Positions 32,407 through 40,572 of a DNA stretch of 64,000 nucleotides are shown here, piece by piece. Where the stretch lies: the NCBI RefSeq assembly GCF_047246645.1, contig NZ_JBFOKR010000003.1, positions 62,001 through 126,000 of the forward strand, written 5' to 3'. How positions within the stretch are numbered: the stretch's first letter is position 1; every line of letters starts with the position of its first letter. The notes under the pieces are model-generated. The model had not been told where the DNA came from and did not search any database. It was given only the letters and a program-made list of their open reading frames with translations. The stretch comes from Ferdinandcohnia sp047246645. Lineage in GTDB: Bacteria; Bacillota; Bacilli; Bacillales; Bacillaceae_L. The position numbers and the translations under genes are program-made.

Positions 32407-35400
32407 ACCAATTGTAGATCAGCAAGCCAGGGATAAAATTAAAGAGGTCTTGAATAAAAACTTCTTAGTCGAAGCGGGCGCAGGCTCTGGAAAGACAACA
32501 AGCCTAGTCGAGCGGATGGTAAATTTAATCTATACTGGCACTGCTAAAGTAGAAGAGATTGTTGCCATAACATTTACCCGAAAAGCAGCAGATGAGTTGA
32601 AGACGCGTTTTCTTTCGAAGCTGGAAGAAACATATAAAAAAGAAACAGACTCAATTAAAAAGAGCCTGCTTGAACAAGCTTTACAAAATATCGAACAATG
32701 CTTTTTAGGAACGGTTCATTCCTTTTGTGCTCGCTTGCTGAGAGAACGTCCTGTTGAAGCTGGCCTAGATGTGAATTTTTCTGAGTTGGAAGAAGACAAA
32801 GATAATCAACTGGCAGAAGATGCATGGTTTATCTATATACAAAAACTACAAGATGAAAATTCTCAGAAATTAAGGTTTTTTAAAGATCTTGTTCTTGATG
32901 AAGCTGAGCTAAAGAAACGTTTTTGCTTTATGAAAAATTACCCAGACGTACAATGGGCAAAGAATTATGTTGAAAAACCAAATCTAGAAGAAACATATCA
33001 TAGCTTCATTGCCTTACTGAAAGAAGCAAGTCGCTGTATACCTGAAGACCCACCAAAGGGTCCGGATGATATGCAAAAAGCAATAAAAGAAGCGCTGAGA
33101 TTACATCGTTATCGCCCTAAGGGTGACCAGGTCATCATTGAGGTATTTGAATTGTTTGCTAAAAAGAAAAGTTTTGGGATTACACAGTACAAATGGACAT
33201 CCAAGGAAGATGCAAAGGATTACCAAGCAAGAATGAAACAGTTTCATGAAGACCGAATTCAGCCATTGCTTGCACAGTGGAAGGAATATTGTCATCCATA
33301 TATTATTGACTTTTTTAAGGGCGCCTTTACTGAATATGAAAAATTAAAGCAAGAACGTTCTTTATTGAACTTTCAGGATCTCTTAATGAAAACTGCTGCA
33401 CTTTTAAAGGATAACTCTGAGGTTCGTTTGTATTTCCAAAACAAATACAAACGATTGCTTGTGGATGAGTTTCAAGATACAGATCCGATTCAGGCTGAAA
33501 TTATGTTTTATCTAACTGGTGAAAATACGAACGAAACAAATTGGACAAACTGCGTACCACTTCCAGGCTCCTTATTCGTTGTAGGTGATCCAAAGCAAGC
33601 AATCTATCGTTTCCGTAGGGCAGATATTGATATCTATAACCTGGTGAAGGAGTTAATTGAGGCACATGGTGGTGATGTACTTCAGTTAACAATGAATTTC
33701 AGGACATTGGATACCATAACAACTCAACTTAATGATGTTTTTATTAATCATTTGCCGGAAAAAGAGACGGTGTATCAAGCAGCTTACCGCCCATTGCATT
33801 CGTATAAAGAGGATGATGGTTCAACGTTTACTGGAATTAAAAAGCTTGTGATACCTGAAGAGTTTTCTTCAAATAAAGCTCAAATCGTTCAGAAAGATGC
33901 TGAAAGTATTGCTGCTTATATACTGGCAAAGCTTAAACAGGGACATATGCCAAAAGAGTTTATGATTTTAACTAGATATAATGATGGAATTGACGTATAT
34001 GCAAAGGTGCTTGAAGCAAGAGGGATACCTGTAAGTGTAAGTGGTGAGATGGTGATTGGAAACCTGCCTGTATTTCAGGATTTGTTACGATTATTGACAG
34101 CTCTTACTGATACCACCGATCAAGTTGCATTTGTTGCCTCACTTCGTAGTGTGTGGTTTGGAATTAGTGATGAAGAGCTTTACCAGTGGAGACAAGCAGG
34201 TGGAGCATTTTCAATTTATGCAGAAGTACCAGACAATCTTCAAGAAAGCACGAAAATCCATTTTCAGGATGCCCTTGCAAAATTGCGTTTATATACGAAA
34301 TGGAAAACTAGCCTGTCTCCTGTAGTTGCAATTGAAAAAGTGATTGAAGATATTGGGCTGTATCCTTTATTCCTAATGAGCCATTATGGAAGTAGAGAGA
34401 TTACAAACCTTCGACAAATTTTAGAAGCATTACGTGCAAAAGAAGAAAGCGGAGTTACTACTTATAGCCAATCTATCGACTATATTAAAGAACAAATTGA
34501 GGCGAAAACAAAAGTTATTAACCTTGAAGAAGATAATAATGCTGTGCGAATTATGAACGTTCATAAAGCAAAGGGGTTAGAAGCAGGTATCGTATTTTTA
34601 GCTCATCCGGGGAAAAAGCCTGATATCAGTAATTATATTTCCTCTCATATAAAACGTGAGGAAGAGCGTTCAACAGGATACTTTATGTTTTCAAAGAAAC
34701 AAGGCCCGTCATCGAAACCGGTTGCACAACCACTAAATTGGGAGCATTATAAGGAAATTGAAGCAGAATATTTGCTTGAAGAAGAAATCAGAATCTTATA
34801 TGTTGCGGCAACTCGTGCTGAAAAAGCAATGATTATTAGTACTTGTGCGAGCGCTAAGAAAAATAGTAAGAACCCGTGGAATCTACTTTTAGAGGGCCTA
34901 CCTGAGCTTGAGGAACTTGTGATTCCTGAAATGGAAGAAACTCCAATAGAAGTGACAAGCGAACCCCTGACCCTAACGGAGTACCAAAAAGAAACACAGC
35001 AGCTTCTTGAATGGATTGATGATCGTAGGGTACCTTCTTACTCTAAAGTCACCCCTACCGAAGAAAAACAGGATATTTTCACCCTTGGTATCGAACGGGA
35101 AGAAGGGGGAGGACTAACGTGGGGAACTGTCGTTCATGAAGTGTTTGAGAAAGTTGTCAAAGGTGAAGAAACTGAGGAAGTAATTGTAAGCTCATTACAA
35201 AAGCATGAGATTTCATTAGAACGTGTTGAAGAAATTGCGCAAGCAGTTACTACGTTCCAGCAATCTGAAGTATGGCAAGAAATCAAACAAGCGGAACAAG
35301 TGCTGACAGAGGTTCCTTTTACCCTAAAGGTTGAAAGTCATGACTCGTTGTATAAGCTTGTAAAAAAATCCGATGACAAATCTGAAACAATTTTTGTAAG

Positions 35401-35617
35401 TGGTGTTATCGATCTCGTTTATAAAATCAATGGCGCCTGGAAAATTGTTGATTATAAAACAGACCGACCTAAGGATATTTCCTATTTACCTGAACTAACA
35501 AATTACTACAAAGACCAAATAGGGATGTATCAAGTTATTTGGGAAAGAATGACAGGTGAAACCGTGACTGAAAAGCAGCTCTATTTTGTTACACCAAACC
35601 AAATTGTTGAAGTATAG
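32399..35617 (+). CDS. AddA-like UvrD-family helicase-nuclease
   Basis: A 1,072-residue protein combining an SF1A helicase and a nuclease. Helicase motifs: Walker A AGAGSGKTT (26-34), motif Ia ITFTRKAADEL, Walker B LLVDEFQDTDP (about 355-365), motif III VGDPKQAIYRFRRAD, motif V MNVHKAKGLEAGIVFLA, motif VI LYVAATRAEKAM (about 800). C-terminal PD-(D/E)XK nuclease: WGTVVHEVFEKV, VSGVIDLVY and IVDYKTDRP (about 1017). Shorter than the B. subtilis AddA of about 1,230 residues. It overlaps the AddB-like gene (ATGACTAA), so the two subunits are made together. Whether this is the cell's main AddAB or a second copy cannot be told from this window. Confidence 0.87.
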   Translation: MTKPIVDQQARDKIKEVLNKNFLVEAGAGSGKTTSLVERMVNLIYTGTAKVEEIVAITFTRKAADELKTRFLSKLEETYKKETDSIKKSLLEQALQNIEQCFLGTVHSFCARLLRERPVEAGLDVNFSELEEDKDNQLAEDAWFIYIQKLQDENSQKLRFFKDLVLDEAELKKRFCFMKNYPDVQWAKNYVEKPNLEETYHSFIALLKEASRCIPEDPPKGPDDMQKAIKEALRLHRYRPKGDQVIIEVFELFAKKKSFGITQYKWTSKEDAKDYQARMKQFHEDRIQPLLAQWKEYCHPYIIDFFKGAFTEYEKLKQERSLLNFQDLLMKTAALLKDNSEVRLYFQNKYKRLLVDEFQDTDPIQAEIMFYLTGENTNETNWTNCVPLPGSLFVVGDPKQAIYRFRRADIDIYNLVKELIEAHGGDVLQLTMNFRTLDTITTQLNDVFINHLPEKETVYQAAYRPLHSYKEDDGSTFTGIKKLVIPEEFSSNKAQIVQKDAESIAAYILAKLKQGHMPKEFMILTRYNDGIDVYAKVLEARGIPVSVSGEMVIGNLPVFQDLLRLLTALTDTTDQVAFVASLRSVWFGISDEELYQWRQAGGAFSIYAEVPDNLQESTKIHFQDALAKLRLYTKWKTSLSPVVAIEKVIEDIGLYPLFLMSHYGSREITNLRQILEALRAKEESGVTTYSQSIDYIKEQIEAKTKVINLEEDNNAVRIMNVHKAKGLEAGIVFLAHPGKKPDISNYISSHIKREEERSTGYFMFSKKQGPSSKPVAQPLNWEHYKEIEAEYLLEEEIRILYVAATRAEKAMIISTCASAKKNSKNPWNLLLEGLPELEELVIPEMEETPIEVTSEPLTLTEYQKETQQLLEWIDDRRVPSYSKVTPTEEKQDIFTLGIEREEGGGLTWGTVVHEVFEKVVKGEETEEVIVSSLQKHEISLERVEEIAQAVTTFQQSEVWQEIKQAEQVLTEVPFTLKVESHDSLYKLVKKSDDKSETIFVSGVIDLVYKINGAWKIVDYKTDRPKDISYLPELTNYYKDQIGMYQVIWERMTGETVTEKQLYFVTPNQIVEV

Positions 35618-35626
35618 GTAATGATG

Positions 35627-35663
35627 ATCCCTACAAGCAATTCATGTAGGGATTTTCTTGTTT
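35627..35663 (+). terminator. Terminator of the AddAB-like operon
   Basis: ATCCCTACA and TGTAGGGAT form a perfect 9-bp stem followed by TTTCTTGTTT. Confidence 0.8.
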
Positions 35664-35729
35664 ATACTTATTTTTCCTATTTTCTCCATTTGTAATAATG
35701 ATAGAATAATGGCAAAGGGGTGTTAGAGG

Positions 35730-36317
35730 TTGAGGAAAAGTAAAAAGAGAAGGATGTTTATCATGCTTGGTATATTAGTTGTATGTGGTTTAGTTTATGT
35801 AGGGACTATTCATTATAAAATTACTAGCTATACGAAAGTTGAACCTCCTGTTAATGCAGACTATATCATTATTCTAGGTGCTAAGGTAAATGGTGAAATC
35901 CCCTCATTATCATTGCAATATCGAATTGATGCTGCTGCAGAGTATGCAAAGGAAAATGAGAATACGATTATTATAGCATCAGGTGGCCAAGGTCCAGGAG
36001 AAGACATAACCGAAGCCGAAGCCATGAGAAGGGAATTAGTAAACAAGGGAATTTCTGAATCGAGAATCTTCTTAGAAGACGAATCAACCAGTACATATGA
36101 AAATATTGATTTTTCAAAGCAATACATACCAGATGATGCTGAGACAGGTATTGTAGTCACAAATGATTATCACCTCTACCGTGCACTCCAAATTGCAAAG
36201 GATGCAGATTTACAAGTAGAAGGGTTACCAGCCAGGACTCCAAAGATTACCCTGGTCAAAGCCTATATCCGGGAGTATCTATCAGTTACGAAGTATTATT
36301 TACAGAGGTTATTCTAA
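35730..36317 (+). CDS. DUF218/YdcF-SanA-type membrane-anchored protein
   Basis: A 195-residue protein with one N-terminal anchor helix (MFIMLGILVVCGLVYVGTI) and a DUF218 domain: ADYIIILGAKVNGEIPSLSLQYRIDAAAEYAKE, IIIASGGQGPGEDITEAEAMRREL, STSTYENIDFSK and VVTNDYHLYRAL. The domain family is linked to envelope polysaccharide metabolism and, in SanA, vancomycin tolerance; the exact reaction is unknown. TTG 35730 follows GGGGTGTTAGAGG. Single gene. Confidence 0.85.
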   Translation: MRKSKKRRMFIMLGILVVCGLVYVGTIHYKITSYTKVEPPVNADYIIILGAKVNGEIPSLSLQYRIDAAAEYAKENENTIIIASGGQGPGEDITEAEAMRRELVNKGISESRIFLEDESTSTYENIDFSKQYIPDDAETGIVVTNDYHLYRALQIAKDADLQVEGLPARTPKITLVKAYIREYLSVTKYYLQRLF

Positions 36318-36393
36318 AAACTGTTTTAGTAAACTTTGTTGCTTTTAAAAGGTTATCAGTAGAGATATTTGCTGGATGAATAAGTTCTACAGG

Positions 36394-36521
36394 GGTGATT
36401 GGAGCGCATGGCACGAGACTCCTGCGGGAAAAGCGTGGCCAGGTGAGACCCCGCAGGAGCGTAGCGACGAGGAGGCTCACGGTCCGCCCGCGGAAAGCGA
36501 GTGCCAGGAGCGGAAATCACC
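36394..36521. repeat. GC-rich dispersed palindromic element, about 128 bp
   Basis: Outer arms begin GGTGATT...TGGCAC and end GTGCCA...AATCACC as an imperfect inverted repeat. Inside, ACTCCTGCGGG (36418-36428) pairs with CCCGCAGGAG (36450-36459), followed by GCGACGAGGAGGCTCACGG. It is strikingly GC-rich beside AT-rich flanks. I recall near-identical elements scattered in many Bacillus genomes, so it is probably a dispersed non-coding repeat or structured RNA. A plus-strand reading frame across it has no codon support. It occupies the 325-bp gap between the DUF218 and WYL genes. Confidence 0.8.
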
Positions 36522-36642
36522 ATCCATTGTGGTAAGCACTAAATTTTATAAGCAGACAGAATCAATCTTTTAGAAATGAGTCTTATAAAAAGATAGTTTT
36601 AATAAGCATACTACTATTATTCGTTGTATAGGAGGGTCTTTT

Positions 36643-37629
36643 TTGACAGGTATATCAAATGGTCAGCGCTTATTAATGCTGCGCGACATTCTATTAACAG
36701 AAACAGATGAAAACCACGAGCTTGGTATAAGCGAGATTATGGATAAACTAAAGCTTGCATTTGGTACCGACTATAAGGTTGACCATCGAGCAATCAAGCG
36801 GGACTTTGAAGCATTAAATCTAGCTAACTTTGAAATAAATGAAAATACCGGCACACAAGGAAAAATACTGTATAGCCACCAAGCGCGCTTGTTTGAAACC
36901 TATCAAATCCGATTACTCACAGACGCCGTGTTGTCTGCACGTTTTATCACGGAAGAAGAAAAAAAGCAGCTGATTACAAAGCTTAAAAAGCTTACGAGCA
37001 CCTACATTGCCAAAACACTTCCTGATCCGATGATCTATCAGCAATCTATTAATATCGATTATAAGCTTATTAAAGTTCATATTGACCAGATTCATACTGC
37101 TATTTCACAGCAAATGCCTATCACTTTTCAATATGGGAAATATAATGTAAGTAAGGAGTTCGTTTTTAATCGTGAGGGTGAGCGTTATGAGGTGCGTCCA
37201 TACGCTTTAATTTGGCAAAACGATTTCTATTACTTAATTGGAGAGTACGTAAAATACAATCAATTCCGCCACTATCGATTAGACCGGATGAGAAATGTTG
37301 AAGTACTTGAAACTCGTTTCAAAAAGAAGGAGTTTAACAGCAGCGAATATGTGGGTCGTTCCTTTCATATGTATGCTGGAGAAGAACAGTGGCTTAAAAT
37401 TGAGTTTCACAATGACTTAATTAATGTTGTCATTGACCGGTTTGGCCTTGATGCAGACATAAAACCTGTGGATGATTCACATTTTGTTCTAACTACAAAG
37501 GCAAAGGTAAGTGAAGGATTACTAAAATGGATTCTCACATGGGGGAGTCAAGCAAAGGTATTAGCACCAACATCAATTGTTGATGAGTTGAAAAAAGAGA
37601 TTGAGAAGATGGTAGATATTTATCGCTAG
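36643..37629 (+). CDS. WYL-domain transcriptional regulator
   Basis: A 328-residue regulator: N-terminal winged helix (RLLMLRDILLTETDENHELGISEIMDKL...YKVDHRAIKRDFEAL), then a WYL domain (QQMPITFQYGKYNVSKE...YEVRPYALIWQNDFYYLIGEYVKYNQFRHYRLDRMRNVEVLETRF) and a WCX extension. WYL domains bind nucleic acid or nucleotides and often govern DNA-damage or defence genes. The start is TTG 36643 after AGGAGGG. It lies about 1 kb downstream of the AddAB-like pair but behind a terminator and a DUF218 gene, so a regulatory link is only a possibility. The next gene follows after 11 bases. Confidence 0.86.
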   Translation: MTGISNGQRLLMLRDILLTETDENHELGISEIMDKLKLAFGTDYKVDHRAIKRDFEALNLANFEINENTGTQGKILYSHQARLFETYQIRLLTDAVLSARFITEEEKKQLITKLKKLTSTYIAKTLPDPMIYQQSINIDYKLIKVHIDQIHTAISQQMPITFQYGKYNVSKEFVFNREGERYEVRPYALIWQNDFYYLIGEYVKYNQFRHYRLDRMRNVEVLETRFKKKEFNSSEYVGRSFHMYAGEEQWLKIEFHNDLINVVIDRFGLDADIKPVDDSHFVLTTKAKVSEGLLKWILTWGSQAKVLAPTSIVDELKKEIEKMVDIYR

Positions 37630-37640
37630 TAGGTGGAAAT

Positions 37641-38141
37641 ATGTTCATTCATAATATGGTCGTGGAAGATTGGGAGCAGGTAAGAAAAATTTACTTAGAA
37701 GGAATTGCAACTGGAAATGCTACCTTCCAAAAAGAAGCTCCGACCTGGGAAGAATGGGACAATGGGCATTTGAAAGAATGTCGCCTTGTTGCTAGAAAAA
37801 ATGAAGCTGTTATAGGTTGGGCTGCATTAAGTCCCGTTTCAAGTCGTTGTGTTTATGCGGGAGTTGCAGAAGTAAGTGTATATGTTAGTCAAGATAACTC
37901 TGGACAGGGGATTGGAAGTACCTTATTACAAGCCTTAATTGAACATAGTGAACAAAAGGGAATTTGGACCTTACAATCAGGTATCTTTCCAGAAAATGTC
38001 CCAAGTATCAAACTACATTTAAAGCATGGCTTTCGAGAAGTTGGTAGACGCGAACGGATTGGAAAATTGAATGGAGTATGGCGTGATACGGTTTTATTGG
38101 AACGAAGAAGTAGGGTAGTTGGTACTGAAGATTATTCATAA
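37641..38141 (+). CDS. GNAT acetyltransferase, phosphinothricin acetyltransferase-like
   Basis: A 166-residue acetyltransferase with the order seen in the Pat/YwnH group: VRKIYLEGIATGNATFQKEAPTWEEWD, VIGWAALSPVSSRCVYAGVAEVSVYV, the acetyl-CoA loop QDNSGQGIGSTLL, and FPENVPSIKLHLKHGFREVGRRERIGKLNGVWRDTVLLER. Such enzymes acetylate phosphinothricin or related amino acid analogues; the physiological substrate is uncertain. ATG 37641 follows AGTAGGTGG. It is probably cotranscribed with the WYL regulator. Confidence 0.87.
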   Translation: MFIHNMVVEDWEQVRKIYLEGIATGNATFQKEAPTWEEWDNGHLKECRLVARKNEAVIGWAALSPVSSRCVYAGVAEVSVYVSQDNSGQGIGSTLLQALIEHSEQKGIWTLQSGIFPENVPSIKLHLKHGFREVGRRERIGKLNGVWRDTVLLERRSRVVGTEDYS

Positions 38142-38156
38142 GAAGGTGAGTTAGTG

Positions 38157-38618
38157 GTGAGTAATATATTCAAAGGAATCCTTTTCGGAATGATTATTGC
38201 GTTAGGTACTGCATTTCTATTTATGGCAATTGGTCAAACAGCAGCTGGTGGAGTAACTTCTTTTTTTGGTGAAGCTTGGTTATATGTAGCAGCAGTAGTA
38301 CCATTTGTTTTAACCTTTGCAGTATTAGGAAGATACTTTCATATTCAAAAGGAAGTTCCCAATAAAAAGCTATGGCTTATAAGTTTCGGCTGTGCATTTT
38401 TCGTTACTCTATATAGTGGTACAATTGGGGCTATTTCAGGTGAAGCTATCGTAAGAGATGGAATGGACACAATAAATGTGGAAGGTACTTTGGTTTGGGG
38501 AGGAATTTATGCTGTACTATTACTTCCTATTACAACACCTTTTGCACGATTGATAATTGGGTTGTTTTATAAATATATAACAAGAGACAGACATACAAAT
38601 GGAGCGTTGATCAAATAG
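38157..38618 (+). CDS. Four-helix membrane protein of unknown function
   Basis: A 153-residue protein with four hydrophobic segments (GILFGMIIALGTAFLFMAIG, LYVAAVVPFVLTFAVLG, WLISFGCAFFVTLYSGTIGAISG, GGIYAVLLLPITTPFARLIIGLFY). I recognise no family. GTG 38157 is preferred to GTG 38154 because AAGGTGAG ends six bases before it. It starts 15 bases after the acetyltransferase stop, so it belongs to the same unit. Confidence 0.65.
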   Translation: MSNIFKGILFGMIIALGTAFLFMAIGQTAAGGVTSFFGEAWLYVAAVVPFVLTFAVLGRYFHIQKEVPNKKLWLISFGCAFFVTLYSGTIGAISGEAIVRDGMDTINVEGTLVWGGIYAVLLLPITTPFARLIIGLFYKYITRDRHTNGALIK

Positions 38619-38654
38619 ATTGACGCTACTTTACGTAATAGGGTGTGTTTATTA

Positions 38655-39161
38655 ATGATTGAGACCGAAAGACTGTATTTAAGAGAATTGGAAATGGATG
38701 ATTTACAGGAGCTATCAAAAGTTCTCTCAGATCCTGAGTCTATGCAATTTTACCCTCAAGCCTTCAGCCAAGAGAAGGTGAAGAGTTGGATTCAGTGGAA
38801 TATGGACAATTATAAAAAATATAACCACGGCTTATGGGCAGTCATATTAAAAGAGGGAGATACATTCATTGGAGACTGTGGCATCACCATGCAGACGATT
38901 GAAAATGAGATAGTACCGGAGATTGGTTTTCATATTAATAAACAATATTGGAATAAAGGGTATGCAACAGAGGCTGCTATAGCGTGTAAAAATTACGCAT
39001 TTGAGGTTTTGAAGTATCCTAAAATTTTTACATACACAACTCTTCGTAATGTTCCTTCACAGAAAGTGGCCGAGAAAATGGGAATGCAGTTGTATAAGGT
39101 GTTTGAGAAGAATGGTGAAAAGCAGATTGCACAGGTTGTGTATAATACGAAAACTTATTAA
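38655..39161 (+). CDS. GNAT acetyltransferase, RimJ/RimL type
   Basis: A 168-residue acetyltransferase of the RimJ/RimL group: MIETERLYLRELEMDDLQELSKVLSDPESM at the N-terminus, FIGDCGITMQTIENEIVPEIGFHINKQYWNKGYATEAA with the acetyl-CoA loop (WNKGYA), and NVPSQKVAEKMGMQ. ATG 38655 is chosen because AGGGTGTG precedes it and RLYLRE follows the family's usual first residues. Substrate unknown (N-terminal amines or small molecules). Confidence 0.84.
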   Translation: MIETERLYLRELEMDDLQELSKVLSDPESMQFYPQAFSQEKVKSWIQWNMDNYKKYNHGLWAVILKEGDTFIGDCGITMQTIENEIVPEIGFHINKQYWNKGYATEAAIACKNYAFEVLKYPKIFTYTTLRNVPSQKVAEKMGMQLYKVFEKNGEKQIAQVVYNTKTY

Positions 39162-39212
39162 TTGCATGGTTTCTGGATATTTGACTCATTAATTCCCTAT
39201 GTGTCCAACTAT

Positions 39213-39240
39213 AAAAAAGTGGCTTGAAACCTCAAGCCAC
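39213..39240 (-). terminator. Terminator of glcDF
   Basis: GTGGCTTGA and TCAAGCCAC form a perfect 9-bp stem; on the minus strand it is followed by TTTTTT. Confidence 0.8.
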
Positions 39241-39249
39241 ATCCTCCAT

Positions 39250-40572
39250 TTAACCCTCTATTGCCTCTAACAATAAGTCTACAATGTGAACCGCACGCAT
39301 TTTATCAGAAAGACCTTCACGCTCAATTCCCAGTTTCATTTGTAAAAGACAACCTGGATTTGCGGTTACAATTGTTTTTGCTTCTGTTTCTTTGACGTTG
39401 ATCATTTTTGAATCTAGTATCTTCATAGACATTTCAGATTCCACAATATTATATATTCCTGCAGACCCACAGCAACTATCTGCATTTTTCATTTCGTGAT
39501 AGGTTGCGCCTTTGATGGCTTGTAGTAGTGTTCTAGGTTCTGCTGCTGTTTTCATTACATTACGTAAATGACAGGAGTCTTGATAGGTAATAACTTGTTT
39601 AGGTAGAGAAAGCTCTTTTTTATGGAACTCTAATTCTACTAAAACACCTGATATATCTTTTAGCTTTTTCGCAAATGATTTTGCTCGTTCAGACCAAGCA
39701 GGGTCATCTTTAAGTAGGTGGTCGTAATCAATGAGAAACGCACCACAGCCACCTGCATTGGTAATAATATAATCAGCATCTATTTCTTCAAAGGCAGTTA
39801 TATTTCGTTTCGCTAGTTCCCTAGCTTGATTTTTTTCACCGCTATGGCCATGAAGGGCACCACAACATGCCTGCTCTTTTGGAATGACAATTTCACAGCC
39901 TGCAAGTTGAAGTAGTTTCATTGTCGCATCATTAGTCTTCATGAACATTGTATCCATCAAACATCCTGAGAAAAAGGCAACCTTCTTCTTTTGGACGCCG
40001 ATTGGTTTTAGATGCTCTGGACGATTTTTCATTTCCTTCACAGTGGGAACGGAAGGAAGTACTCTTTCCATTGTTGCAAGACTATCAGGAAATAGCTTCA
40101 TCATCCCAGATTTTTGGACAATTTTTTGCATTCCTGAACGCTGATACACTCCAAGGACTCCTGTTAACGTGCGCATCCGATTTTGATAAGGGAAAAGTCC
40201 TGAAAATACGGTCTTCCTAACGACTCTTGCTTGTAATGAATGTTTTTTGTTTTGATTTACGATGTCTCTTGCTTCTTCCAACAGATGTCCATAATTAACT
40301 CCGGAAGGACATACGGGTTCACATGCACGACAACCTAAACACATATTAAGAGACTTTTCAAAATCCTCGTCTGGTTCTATTAATCCATCAACGACTGCTT
40401 TCATTAATGCGATTCGACCGCGTGGAGAGTGGGACTCTTGAAATCCTGATTCTATATAGGTAGGACAGGTTGGGAGGCAAAATCCACAACGCATGCAATT
40501 TAATAATTCATTTTCATCCATACGTGCTTTGAATTCTTCTTGGATTTGTTGCTGTTCCTTCAGAGTTGTCAT
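39250..40572 (-). CDS. glcF: Glycolate oxidase iron-sulfur subunit
   Basis: A 440-residue subunit that passes electrons from the flavin subunit to the membrane. Two 4Fe-4S motifs (CMRCGFCLPTCPTY, about 26-39, and CLGCRACEPVCPSG, about 78-91) are followed by two CCG domains (FSGCLMDTMF, EQACCGALHGHSG; DSCHLRN, NADSCCGSAGIYN). It overlaps glcD by 4 bases (ATGA), giving coupled translation, and ends in a terminator. With GlcD it would oxidise glycolate (or D-lactate-like 2-hydroxyacids) to glyoxylate. Confidence 0.92.
   Translation of the reverse strand: MTTLKEQQQIQEEFKARMDENELLNCMRCGFCLPTCPTYIESGFQESHSPRGRIALMKAVVDGLIEPDEDFEKSLNMCLGCRACEPVCPSGVNYGHLLEEARDIVNQNKKHSLQARVVRKTVFSGLFPYQNRMRTLTGVLGVYQRSGMQKIVQKSGMMKLFPDSLATMERVLPSVPTVKEMKNRPEHLKPIGVQKKKVAFFSGCLMDTMFMKTNDATMKLLQLAGCEIVIPKEQACCGALHGHSGEKNQARELAKRNITAFEEIDADYIITNAGGCGAFLIDYDHLLKDDPAWSERAKSFAKKLKDISGVLVELEFHKKELSLPKQVITYQDSCHLRNVMKTAAEPRTLLQAIKGATYHEMKNADSCCGSAGIYNIVESEMSMKILDSKMINVKETEAKTIVTANPGCLLQMKLGIEREGLSDKMRAVHIVDLLLEAIEG

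Noticed and set aside
36376..36573. Plus-strand frame of 65 codons across the GC-rich element
   Set aside because: The palindromic element explains the sequence; the start lacks a ribosome site and composition differs from every neighbouring gene.
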